DNA of 64,000 nt from contig OZ220677.1 of the NCBI GenBank assembly GCA_965116335.1, positions 2,790,001 to 2,854,000 on the forward strand, in the 5' to 3' direction. The stretch comes from G963663315 sp965116335 (GTDB lineage: Bacteria > Pseudomonadota > Gammaproteobacteria > Arenicellales > Poriferihabitantaceae). This document shows positions 44,146 to 53,800 of the stretch, piece by piece. The position numbers were made by a program, and so were the translations under genes. The notes under the pieces were generated by a model. It was not told the origin of the DNA. It made no database searches and was given only the letters and a program-made list of their open reading frames with translations. Each line of letters begins with the position of its first letter. Position 1 is the stretch's first letter.

Positions 44146-44628
44146 CTAACTGGAAACCAGTTTTCGCACCTGAGTCAGCATCCGATTGTCGGCAAAGCTG
44201 CGCTCAGCCCCCTTGAGTATCCCGTGAACCTGGATTTTACCTTCGGTTACATCCATACTGACCGTGCCCGGCGTCAGGGTGATTGAGTTGGCATAGATGA
44301 TCTGGCCGGTTTCATCCAGGCCCGGTGTTTCCAACTCGAATATTTGCGGAGAAATATTCTGGCCGGTGACAATGGCGCGGATTACCGCGAAATTGGATTT
44401 AACGATCTCGATCAACAGCCATCCGTTGTATCGAACCAATGACAACGGAGTCAGTGAAATATCGTTCAGGGTAGTTTCCGTGCGGACACGATGATAAATT
44501 ACCTGACAAATCACACAGGACAGCAAGCCAAGCCCGAACAACAATCCGGAAGTATGGCTGTATCCTGATAGCAGAAACCACGTTGCCAACAAGACGGCAA
44601 ACAGAATGATATGATGGCGAAAGCTCAT
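44146..44628 (-). CDS. mnhE: Na+/H+ antiporter subunit E (MrpE/MnhE)
   Basis: The 160-residue protein has two N-terminal hydrophobic helices and a cytoplasmic domain with the family marks SLTPGTVSMDV and, before it, RAIVTGQNISPQIFEL. The ATG at 44628 (MSFRHHI) gives the usual MrpE length. It is the first antiporter gene, 16 nt after the truncated creatinase, so the two probably share a transcript. Confidence 0.92.
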   Translation of the reverse strand: MSFRHHIILFAVLLATWFLLSGYSHTSGLLFGLGLLSCVICQVIYHRVRTETTLNDISLTPLSLVRYNGWLLIEIVKSNFAVIRAIVTGQNISPQIFELETPGLDETGQIIYANSITLTPGTVSMDVTEGKIQVHGILKGAERSFADNRMLTQVRKLVSS

Positions 44629-44644
44629 TTTATATTTTATTGTA

Positions 44645-45397
44645 CTAGTTAATGATATTGTGGTCAGGTCCATAGGGAAATCCGGTAATGTTGCGGTTCC
44701 CGTCTTCGGTCACCACAAGAATATCATGTTCCCGGTAGCCTCCTGCCCCCGGCAGTCCATCCGGTAACATAATCATCGGTTCCATTGACAATACCATGTT
44801 CGGTTCCAGTACCGTGTCGATGTCTTCGCGCAATTCGAGGCCGGCTTCACGACCATAATAATGGGAAAGTACACCAAAAGAATGTCCGTAGCCAAATGTG
44901 CGATATTTCAATAGATCGTATTCGGCATAAATTCCGTTTAATGCATTGGCGATGTCACAGCATCTGGCTCCCGGCTTTATCATCGCTTTGCCTGCGTCAT
45001 GAACCTTGCAATTTACTTCCCACAAATGAATATGCTGATCGCTGGCAGACTGGCAAAACAGCGTGCGCTCCAGCGCAGTATAGTATCCTGCAACCATCGG
45101 AAAGCAATTCAGACTCAGAATATCCCCGCTTTCGATTTTTCTCGAAGTGACCGGGTTATGGGCGCCATCGGTGTTGATTCCGGATTGAAACCAGGTCCAG
45201 GTATCCATTAACTCTCCATCGGGCCAGATTCTGGCAATTTCCCGCACCATGGTTTGCGTTGAATGTAATGCCACCTCGTATTCGGGCACTCCTACATCGA
45301 TGGCTTCTACACAGGCGGCCCCGCCTAGATCAGCAATCGCAGCCATTTTAGTGATGTGAGCAATCTCCTCACCGGATTTGATTATCCTCAAACGCAT
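44645..45397 (-). CDS. creatinase-like M24 protein, catalytic domain only
   Basis: The 250-residue frame matches the C-terminal, pita-bread catalytic domain of creatinase (creatine to sarcosine and urea) closely: ELMDTWTWFQSGINTDGAHN holds the catalytic histidine, and LSMEPMIMLPDGLPGAGGYR the glutamates. Full-length creatinases are about 400 residues; the N-terminal domain, which completes the dimer active site, is missing, and only some 10-12 codons upstream of this ATG still look creatinase-like. It may be a pseudogene or a shortened protein of altered use. It lies directly before the antiporter operon. Confidence 0.75.
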   Translation of the reverse strand: MRLRIIKSGEEIAHITKMAAIADLGGAACVEAIDVGVPEYEVALHSTQTMVREIARIWPDGELMDTWTWFQSGINTDGAHNPVTSRKIESGDILSLNCFPMVAGYYTALERTLFCQSASDQHIHLWEVNCKVHDAGKAMIKPGARCCDIANALNGIYAEYDLLKYRTFGYGHSFGVLSHYYGREAGLELREDIDTVLEPNMVLSMEPMIMLPDGLPGAGGYREHDILVVTEDGNRNITGFPYGPDHNIIN

Positions 45398-45441
45398 AAC
45401 CGCAGTAGATTGGCAATGGTTAACAAGTCTGGCATGATCAT
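45388..45441 (-). other. 17-codon upstream frame overlapping the creatinase start
   Basis: MIMPDLLTIANLLRLCV is preceded by a good ribosome site (AGAGGAA, about 10 nt upstream) and ends at a TGA just inside the creatinase fragment, whose ATG has no ribosome site of its own. It could feed ribosomes to the downstream gene by re-initiation, or be left over from the deletion that removed the creatinase N-terminus. Confidence 0.35.
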
Positions 45442-45706
45442 TGATAATTCCTCTTTATGGAAAGTCTGATTAATACAGGTTTGTGATGGACTTTTTGTAA
45501 ATTCGGGGTTTCAGCAGATCTTCTTACTGTATTTATCAAAACCAATCTCAGAAAATGTACTCTGGCAAATCATGAAAAATCTCCAGTCATAAAGAATTAA
45601 AAATCATTATACAATAGGGATTGAATTAATCAGAGATTCATTAGCAACATTCACCTGACCAACGCCGAAAAACGCACAGCCCGCGACCGGGCAGAGGCAA
45701 ACAGTC
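45398..45706. other. divergent intergenic region, AT-rich
   Basis: Apart from the short upstream frame at 45388-45441 there is no gene. The region is AT-rich and should hold the promoters of the creatinase-antiporter run and of the TrlF-type gene. TACAAT at 45610-45615 is a possible -10 box for the latter, with no convincing -35. Confidence 0.5.
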
Positions 45707-48526
45707 ATGACTAGTCACACTCACACACATCAGGATTGGCCCTACCCCGGGTCACGTTGGTGGAAGTTCGATTTCCACACGCACACACCGGCTTCTGCTG
45801 ACACCTACTGGGCGAAACATCAGGTATCACTATCGTCAAAAGAGTGGTTGCAGCGTTACATGGATGCCGGGATTGATTGCGTAGCGATCACCGACCACAA
45901 TAGCGGCGCTATGGTTGATGATCTCAAGGCAGCCTATGCCCGAATGAAAGAGCAGGCGGATGCAGGAACTCCGCCTGATGGTTTTCGTGAATTGACGTTA
46001 TTTCCCGGTGTCGAGCTTTCAGTTCAAGGCGGGTTTCACCTGCTCGCGATTTTCGACCCGAATACCACGACCAGTACGATTGATACCCTGTTGGGACAGG
46101 TGAATTACGGTGGGACCAAGGGGGATAGTGATGGAGTAACACGTGAGGGCGCGGCCGAAGTGGTTCGTATTATCCTGAATAACGGAGGTATACCGATTCC
46201 CGCCCATGCCGACCGACCGGGTAACAATGGTAAGGGGTTGCTGGCTGTGCATCCGGGAACACAAGAGTGTCAACTTGATGCCAACACGGTTCGCCAGATA
46301 CTCGATACCGATGGCCTGCTGGCTGTGGAATGGGAAGATATGAGTCATCCACTACCGGATTACGTCAGGAAGCAATCCGGTAAATTGGCGCGGGTACTGG
46401 GCAGTGACTGTCACAGCTTCCAAGGCAAATCGCCCCCTGGTTCCCGTTATACCTGGATCAAGATGGCGTGCCCTACGCTGGAGGGGCTGCGGCTGGCTCT
46501 GCTGGATGGCAACGGGATTTCGATCCGCCGGAGTGACGACAACGAAGAGTTCGAGCCGTTCCAAACGCCCGCACACTTCATTACAGGTATGGAGATTGAA
46601 TCTGCACGTTTTATGGGTAATGGCACACCAGAGAAAATTGTCTTCACGCCTTACTACAACGCGCTGATCGGAGGACGTGGTACGGGTAAATCGACAGTTG
46701 TGCACTTACTTCGTCTCACCTGTCGGCGCGAGGATGAATTACGACATCTGGGAGAAAAGACAGAGCCCTATCGCCAGTTCAGGAGTTTTTCCGAGCCAGT
46801 TAGGGGGCGTGATGGCACTGGTGCGTTGCGTGAGGACACCGAAATCAGGGTTGAACTCATGCGCGAGAGAGTCGTACACCGGTTACGATGGCGACAAGAC
46901 GGTAAGGGCCCGGTGGTTGAGGAGAAAGACGAAAATGGCGACTGGCAGGCTACGGACAGTCAGGCAATCAACGCCGAGCGCTTCCCGATCAGGCTTTATT
47001 CGCAGGGACAGATTGCGGCTATGGCTGGAGACAGCCGTCAGGCGTTGATAGACGTGATTGATGAAGCAGCCAATATCGGAGAACTGCATCGTGCCTTGTC
47101 AGAAGCCAGGAACACCTATTTTTCACAGAGGGCAAAGTTGCGCGAACTGGACGGGAAGTTGGCTGGGAAGCCGGAACTGAAACGCAGACTCACCGACCTG
47201 GATCGCAAATTCGAAGCTTTGGCCCAATCCGATCATGCCGAGATTCTCAAGACTCATCAGCAAGCTCTCCGTCAACGACGGGAGATTGATACAACTCTCA
47301 GTCAACTACAAACCACACTAACACAAATCAAGACCCTGCCCCAGGATTTATTGCTCGACGACTGGCCGGATGGCACTTTTGATGCTGTGCAAGATGGAGA
47401 TGTTCTTGCATGGAGAGTCGATGCCGGGCGTCTAATAAGCGAGACCAGAGAAGAACTGGAACGAGTTGCAGGCACACTTGCCGTGAAGGTGCAGGCGCTT
47501 GCTACTGACGAAAGGTTGGACGGATGGCGCCAGTCCGCCGATCAGGTCCGTATCGCTTATGAAAAACTTCAAGCTGAGCTTGCAGAGCAAGGGGTCACCG
47601 GCCCGCAGGCTTTCGGAAACCTGATGCAGGAGCGACACCAACTCGAAGCAAAACTGAGACAATTTGATCAGCTACATGAAGAACGAGAACGCGTCCGGGC
47701 TGATAGTGAAGTCCAGTATCAACGTTTATCTGGTATTCGTCGGGATATTACGCAGGCACGTACCGAATTTGTGGTGAGTACATTAGCGAAAAATGACTTC
47801 GTGCGTATCAAAATAGTGGGTTTCGGGTTTGACGCCAGGAACATTGAGCGCAGTCTGCGCGATGTGCTTGATGTAGAGGATGGCCGATTCGAACACGATA
47901 TTCTCCGGGACGATAGTGGAATGCCTGCCGGTGGGTTAGCGTTTGATCTGGCGCAGGCTGAAGGGGAGGCCAAATTGGCAGATATCAAGCAGCGGTTAAT
48001 TGATGGTAGTGAACATTTCCACGGGCATTTCAACAACTACCTCGATCGTATGCACGAGAAACCCGAGTTTGCTGATCACATACGCTGTTGGTTCCCGGAA
48101 GATGACCTGCAGATTGAGTACAGCCGCAGTGGAGATGGGCAAGATTGGTCGGCTATCACGCAGGGTTCGCAAGGGCAGCGCTCGGCGGCATTGCTGGCAT
48201 TTCTGCTCGCGTTCGGTGATGATCCTCTGGTGCTTGATCAGCCCGAGGATGACCTTGACAATCATCTGATCTATGAACTGATTGTGCGCCAGATTCGCGA
48301 AAACAAGCTGAGGCGTCAACTCATTATCGTCACACATAATCCCAATGTGGTGGTTAATGGGGATGCGGAAATGGTACATGCTTTTGATTTTGTGCGTGGT
48401 CAGTGCCAAGTCACCGAGCGTGGCGCATTGCAGGAAAAGAGTATACGTGACGAAGTTTGCGGAGTCATGGAGGGTGGCCGCGAAGCATTTGCACGCCGTT
48501 GGGCTCGATTGGGTCGGGAGGTCTGA
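45707..48526 (+). CDS. TrlF-type protein: PHP domain fused to an SMC-like ATPase
   Basis: The 939-residue protein joins an N-terminal PHP phosphoesterase domain (metal ligands in FDFHTHTPAS, CVAITDHNSG, PAHADRPG and GSDCHSFQG) with an SMC/RecN-like ATPase: Walker A in LIGGRGTGKSTVVHLL near residue 323, a coiled-coil middle (residues about 460-690), the signature-like region GSQGQRSAALLAFLLAFG and Walker B in LVLDQPEDDLDN. Such proteins are widespread in defence islands. It is followed with no gap by an AlbA_2-type ATPase gene, so they form a two-gene cassette. Confidence 0.9.
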   Translation: MTSHTHTHQDWPYPGSRWWKFDFHTHTPASADTYWAKHQVSLSSKEWLQRYMDAGIDCVAITDHNSGAMVDDLKAAYARMKEQADAGTPPDGFRELTLFPGVELSVQGGFHLLAIFDPNTTTSTIDTLLGQVNYGGTKGDSDGVTREGAAEVVRIILNNGGIPIPAHADRPGNNGKGLLAVHPGTQECQLDANTVRQILDTDGLLAVEWEDMSHPLPDYVRKQSGKLARVLGSDCHSFQGKSPPGSRYTWIKMACPTLEGLRLALLDGNGISIRRSDDNEEFEPFQTPAHFITGMEIESARFMGNGTPEKIVFTPYYNALIGGRGTGKSTVVHLLRLTCRREDELRHLGEKTEPYRQFRSFSEPVRGRDGTGALREDTEIRVELMRERVVHRLRWRQDGKGPVVEEKDENGDWQATDSQAINAERFPIRLYSQGQIAAMAGDSRQALIDVIDEAANIGELHRALSEARNTYFSQRAKLRELDGKLAGKPELKRRLTDLDRKFEALAQSDHAEILKTHQQALRQRREIDTTLSQLQTTLTQIKTLPQDLLLDDWPDGTFDAVQDGDVLAWRVDAGRLISETREELERVAGTLAVKVQALATDERLDGWRQSADQVRIAYEKLQAELAEQGVTGPQAFGNLMQERHQLEAKLRQFDQLHEERERVRADSEVQYQRLSGIRRDITQARTEFVVSTLAKNDFVRIKIVGFGFDARNIERSLRDVLDVEDGRFEHDILRDDSGMPAGGLAFDLAQAEGEAKLADIKQRLIDGSEHFHGHFNNYLDRMHEKPEFADHIRCWFPEDDLQIEYSRSGDGQDWSAITQGSQGQRSAALLAFLLAFGDDPLVLDQPEDDLDNHLIYELIVRQIRENKLRRQLIIVTHNPNVVVNGDAEMVHAFDFVRGQCQVTERGALQEKSIRDEVCGVMEGGREAFARRWARLGREV

Positions 48527-48527
48527 G

Positions 48528-49790
48528 ATGTTTGCAACACGTGGTGAACTGCTGGACAAAATTCGCTTGGGAGAAGACAGTTTTCTGGAACTGAAAGAGG
48601 TTCGTTTTTCCGGTGACAAGATCCGCGGCCCTGAGCAAAACGATATTGCCAATGAATTGGCTGCCTTTGCTAACAGTGGCGGTGGCGTACTGGTGCTGGG
48701 GGTGCATGACATAACCCGCGAGGTAGTCGGTATTCCAGTTGAACGGCTTGACTCCGTAGAAGCGGTGATCCACCAGGCGTGTACAGATTCAATCGACCCG
48801 CCTATAGCACCGGTGATTGATCGGCTTACCTTGCCAGACAGTACGGGGGCAGAGCAACCGGTGATGCGCATCGAAGTGCCGGGCAGTTTGTTTGTCCATC
48901 AAAGTTCCGGCAGGTATTATCATCGAGTCGGGTCATCAAAGCGACCTATACCATCCGATCAACTGGCTCGACTGTTCCAACAGCGTAGCCAGTCCCGTCT
49001 GATTCGTTTTGATGAAACGCCAGTGCCCCAGGCGACGCTTGCCGACCTTGGTGAGACATTGTGGCGCCGCTTCGGGTCGCCGCGTTCGAGTGATGCCTCG
49101 GAGCAATTGCTCTCCAAGCTGGCAATGGCTTCACTGGATAATGCCGATGTGTGGAGACCAACGGTGGCCGGAGTGCTCATGGCTTGCCGGGAAGCCGAGC
49201 GGTTCCTTCCTGCCGCTTTCATTCAGGCCGTGGCTTACAGGGGGTCAGATATTGAAGTGCAAACCGAGTCAGCTTATCAGCGTGATGCACAGGACATTAC
49301 AGGCCCATTGGACCAACAGATATTTGATGCGTGCAATTTTGTGCGGAAGAATATGCTGAATGCGGCTAGAAAGCGCGTGGAAGGCGGTCGCGAGGACTTG
49401 CCGCAGTACGATATGCTTGCTGTATTCGAGGCTGTGACTAATGCTGTCGCACATCGAGACTACTCAATGGCGGGCAGCAAAGTCCGCCTGAGGTTGTTTG
49501 ACAACAGGCTGGAGTTGTACACGCCCGGATTGCTCCCCAACACTATGACGCCCGAAAGCCTGCCTTATCGGCAGGCCACCCGTAACGAAGCGATCACCAG
49601 TCTGCTCGCACGCTGTCCGGTTGTGGGAGCCGAGTTTACAGCCCATCGTTCCCGCATCATGGATAAACGTGGTGAAGGTGTGCCGATCATTTTGTCTCGC
49701 AGCGAAAAACTGTCAGGGGAAGTCCCCCAATATCGCCTGATTGACGATTCGGAACTCCTGCTGACGATTTACGCAGCCGATATAACGTGA
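48528..49790 (+). CDS. AlbA_2/Schlafen-type ATP-binding protein
   Basis: The 420-residue protein starts with an AlbA_2 (divergent AAA-4, Schlafen-like) domain: EDSFLELKEVRF then IANELAAFANSGGGVLVLGV. The C-terminal half has the helicase-like HATPase pattern VFEAVTNAVAHRDYSMAGSKV and NRLELYTPGLLP. It begins 1 nt after the TrlF-type stop behind GGGAGG (48516-48521), so I take ATG 48528 rather than the longer upstream frame. Proteins of this type are found with TrlF-like ATPases in predicted antiphage loci. Confidence 0.85.
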   Translation: MFATRGELLDKIRLGEDSFLELKEVRFSGDKIRGPEQNDIANELAAFANSGGGVLVLGVHDITREVVGIPVERLDSVEAVIHQACTDSIDPPIAPVIDRLTLPDSTGAEQPVMRIEVPGSLFVHQSSGRYYHRVGSSKRPIPSDQLARLFQQRSQSRLIRFDETPVPQATLADLGETLWRRFGSPRSSDASEQLLSKLAMASLDNADVWRPTVAGVLMACREAERFLPAAFIQAVAYRGSDIEVQTESAYQRDAQDITGPLDQQIFDACNFVRKNMLNAARKRVEGGREDLPQYDMLAVFEAVTNAVAHRDYSMAGSKVRLRLFDNRLELYTPGLLPNTMTPESLPYRQATRNEAITSLLARCPVVGAEFTAHRSRIMDKRGEGVPIILSRSEKLSGEVPQYRLIDDSELLLTIYAADIT

Positions 49791-49823
49791 TTTTTTTCAG
49801 GATAGGGAAAGAGTAATACGAAA

Positions 49824-50846
49824 ATGACCCAAACCGTAATAGATTTACGCAGTGACACCGTTACCCGTCCTTGTGAGGCCATGAGAAAGGCGATGCAGGA
49901 GGCACGAGTCGGAGATGATGTCTATGGTGAAGACCCGACCACGATTGCCCTACAGGAGCGCGTCGCTGAAATAACCGGGCACGAGTCGGCGCTGTTCTTC
50001 CCCTCAGGCACACAGAGCAACCTGGTCGCATTGCTGAGCCACTGTCAGCGAGGGGATGAATATATTGTTGGTCAGACCGCGCATACTTATAAATATGAAG
50101 GTGGCGGTGCCGCCGCACTGGGTGGAATCCAGCCGCAACCACTGGAAAGAGACCCGGCGGGGATGATTGAGTTGTCCCGGATTGAGGACGCGATCAAAGC
50201 CGATGATATTCACTTCGCCAAAACTCGATTGCTTGCGCTGGAAAACACCACCACCACAGGAGTTGCTGTGCCTCTGGATTACTTCAGGCAGGCCCGGCAG
50301 TTATGTGACCGCAAGGGTATCGCCATGCACCTGGACGGTGCCCGGGTTTTCAATGCGGCGGTTGCTCTGGATGTCGCTGTCCCGGAAATCACTTCCCTGT
50401 TTGATACGGTTTCAATCTGCCTGTCCAAGGGGTTGGGTGCGCCGGTCGGTTCGGTGCTGGCTGGCTCGCCCGGATTCATTGAAATGGCCCGGCGCTGGCG
50501 CAAGATGACCGGTGGCGGTATGAGGCAATCTGGAATACTGGCCGCCGCCGGATTGTTCGCGCTTGAAAACAATGTGGAGCGGTTGATCGAAGACCATCGA
50601 CTCGCCAATCACCTGCATACCCGATTGGGTCGGATTGACGGTATTGAACCAGTCACCGAACAGGCTAATACCAACATGGTTTTCTTTAATCTGAAAGATG
50701 GAAATTATGACGGGTTTTATGAATTTGCAAAACAGCAAAACGTATTGTTCGGAGATCGCCACCCGATCAGAATGGTGACCCACAAGGATCTTTCGAGAGA
50801 GATGGTCGATACCGCGATAGAACGATTGTCGGGGTTTTTCGCCTGA
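49824..50846 (+). CDS. ltaE: low-specificity L-threonine aldolase
   Basis: LtaE (340 aa) is a PLP enzyme that splits L-threonine and L-allo-threonine to glycine and acetaldehyde. The start DLRSDTVTRP, FFPSGTQSN, HLDGARVFNA and the PLP lysine in ICLSKGLGAPVGS are all typical. It stands alone between the TrlF/AlbA_2 cassette and the convergent iorAB. Glycine supplied here may link to the one-carbon genes nearby. Confidence 0.94.
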   Translation: MTQTVIDLRSDTVTRPCEAMRKAMQEARVGDDVYGEDPTTIALQERVAEITGHESALFFPSGTQSNLVALLSHCQRGDEYIVGQTAHTYKYEGGGAAALGGIQPQPLERDPAGMIELSRIEDAIKADDIHFAKTRLLALENTTTTGVAVPLDYFRQARQLCDRKGIAMHLDGARVFNAAVALDVAVPEITSLFDTVSICLSKGLGAPVGSVLAGSPGFIEMARRWRKMTGGGMRQSGILAAAGLFALENNVERLIEDHRLANHLHTRLGRIDGIEPVTEQANTNMVFFNLKDGNYDGFYEFAKQQNVLFGDRHPIRMVTHKDLSREMVDTAIERLSGFFA

Positions 50847-50870
50847 CCACCTCCTGATCAAGCCGGGAGC

Positions 50871-50886
50871 GGGCGGGGATTCGCCC
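50871..50886. terminator. small hairpin between convergent ltaE and iorAB
   Basis: GGGCG and CGCCC flank a 6-nt loop in the 40-bp gap between the two convergent genes. There is no T-tract on either side, so a terminator role is only suggested by place. Confidence 0.3.
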
Positions 50887-53800
50887 TTACCGGTTTACCA
50901 CCAGTGTGAGATCGGGCGCCTCGAATTTTTTGACCAGTTCGTTGCGGTTGTCCCGGTATTTTTCGATATTCCGGTTCTTGATATGTCCGAAGCCCTTGAT
51001 CATTTCAGGCAATCCGGCAATCCGGGTTGCGGTATCCATATTCTGGTCCGTGAGCGAGCCCAGAATCAGGTTCATATCCTCTTCATACTCCCCGATCAGT
51101 TGTCTTTCCAGTTTGCGTTCGGCCGTCCTGCCGAAAATATCCAGGCGGCTGCCGCGCAGGAATTTCAGACGGGACAGGAGTGAGAAAACCCATAACGTGA
51201 TTCCGGGGAATTCACGCTTGATCAAATGTCCGGTCAAGGGGTCCGATTTTGAAATCAGCGGCGGCGCCATGTGGAATTTGAACTGGATATCGCCCTCGAA
51301 TTGCTGTTTGACGCTTTCAATGAAGCTTCCACCTGAAAACAGCCGGGCAATTTCATATTCATCCTTGTAAGCCAGTAGCTTGAAGTAATTTTTCGCAACC
51401 GCTTCCGTCAGTGAATGGTCATCCGTCGAATCCGCCTCGCGGACCCGGTTAACCAGATCCAGGTACCGGTCCGCATACCTCCTGTCCTGGTAATCAACCA
51501 GATATTGATAACGCCACTCTATGATGTCGTCAATCTCAACCAGCGTCTGGCCGGAGGTTGCGACCAGGCCAGCCCGACTTTCAACCGCCTCCGGATTATT
51601 GGCCGCATGTCGCCCCCAGAGGAAAGCCTGTTGATTGAACGACGCCGCGACCTGATTGAGTTCAATCGCTTTGAATATGGCTTGTTCGCTTAACGGGACC
51701 AGCCCGCGCTGGTAGGCGTAACCCAGCAGAAACAGGTTGCCGCCAATCGAATTGCCCAGCAGGTTTGTGGCCATGCGGGTGGCGTCGACGAAGTCCGTTC
51801 TGCCTTCCCCGGTTTCCTGCCGGATCAATGACTGCATTTGTTCCGCCGGAAAACGGTAGTGCTCGTTATGGATGAAGTCCGCGGTCGGATTTTCGTAACT
51901 GTTGATGATAGAGTGCGCCCTTTCCGGATCAAGTCTGGTCAGCGCTTCAGTACCCGCTGAAACAACCAGGTCGCAACCGAGCAACAGGTCGGCGTCGCCG
52001 TCCGCAATCCGCACCGTCAGAATATGATCCTGATGCCGGGCGATTCGGACGTGGCTGACTACCGCGCCGAACTTCTGCGCCAGCCCGGTCTGGTTCAGCG
52101 TCGAGCAGCCCTTGCCCTCAATATGGGCAGCCATCGCGACCAGCGAGGCGACGGTAATTACCCCGGTTCCGCCAATTCCGGTCACCAGGATATTCCAGGG
52201 TTTGTCGAGTGTCGGCTGTATCGGCTCCGGCAGGGTTTCATCGAGAACATCCCCGACTGTATGCTGTCGGCCCGCTGTCGTCCCGGACTTGAGTTTGCCG
52301 CCGGTCACGGTGACGAAGCTGGGGCAAAATCCCTGTATACAGCTCAAATCCTTGTTGCACGCGTTTTGATCAATCCGGCGCTTGACGCCGAGCTCGGTAT
52401 TTTTCGGCAACACGGACAGACAGTTGGATTGTGTGCTGCAATCGCCGCAACCTTCGCAGACATCCGGATTGATGAACACCCGAACCGGGCTTTCCGGCAT
52501 CAGTCCGCGCTTTCTGCGTCGTCTTTTTTCGGTCGCGCAGGTTTGGTCGTAGATGATCACGCTGGTTCCTTCCACTTCCCGCATTTCGAGTTGCAGCCGG
52601 TCGAATTCCGCTCTCGGGTGCAGGCTGACGCCGGCCATCCCGCGAAGCTGTGAGCGGGTCTGCTCGATATTTTCCGCTACCACCGCCAGGCGTTTCACTC
52701 CTTCTCCCTGAAGCTGGGTGATCATGTCTTTTACGGTAATGGAGCCATCGACCGGCTGACCGCCTGTCATCGCGACCGCATCGTTGTACAGTATTTTGTA
52801 AGTGATGTTGACCCCGGAGGCGACCGCGGCCCGAATCGCCAGGATTCCGCTATGAAAATAAGTGCCGTCTCCGATATTCTGGAATATGTGTCGGGTATCG
52901 GTAAACGGCGCCTGCCCGATCCAGGAAGCGCCTTCGCCGCCCATCTGGGTAAAGGTTTCTGTACGGCGGTCCATCCACCTCACCATGTAGTGGCAGCCGA
53001 TTCCGGCAAGCCCGTGGCTGCCTTCAGGCACTTTCGTTGAAGTATTGTGTGGACAACCAGAACAGAAATAAGGGATCCGGGTCAGGGTATCGCCGGGATG
53101 CGACAGACGGTCTTCTTTCGCGTCCAGGAATTCGAGATAGCGGCGAATCGGCTGGCTTTCATAAAACCGGTTGACGCGGCTGCCTATGGCGCGAGCCACC
53201 ATGGCTGGCGTGAGTTCACCCAGATTGGTTACCAGGTGATTGCCTTTTTCGTCAAATTCGCCGATGACAACCGGACGCTCATCAACCGGCCAGTTGTACA
53301 GCTGACCGGTAATCTGGTCCTCGATCACGCTGCGCTTTTCTTCAACCACCAGAATTTCTTTCAGTCCTTTGGCGAATTGATGAACTGAAATTGGTTCCAG
53401 CGGCCAGTTCATACCGACTTTCAATACCCGGAGGCCGATTTCGCTGGCGATAGTCTGATCAATTCCCAGATTGTCCAGCGCCTCCATCACATCCAGCCAG
53501 GACTTGCCACTCGTGACGATTCCAAGCCGCGGGTTGGGTGTATCGAGAGTGACCGCGTTCAGTCCATTGGCATAAGCGAACGCCCTGGCCGCGTAAATCC
53601 GGTATCGGTTCAGTAATCGTTCCTGCTCCAGCGGCGAGCTGGGCCACTGTGCGTTCAGTCCGCCTTCCGGTATCTCGACCGCCTGGGGAATCACGATGTT
53701 GATCCGGTTCGGGTTGAGGTCCGCCGAGATGGCGGAGTCCATGTTTTCTGTGATGGCTTTCAGTCCGACCCAGCAGCCGCTGAACCGCGACATGGCCCAT

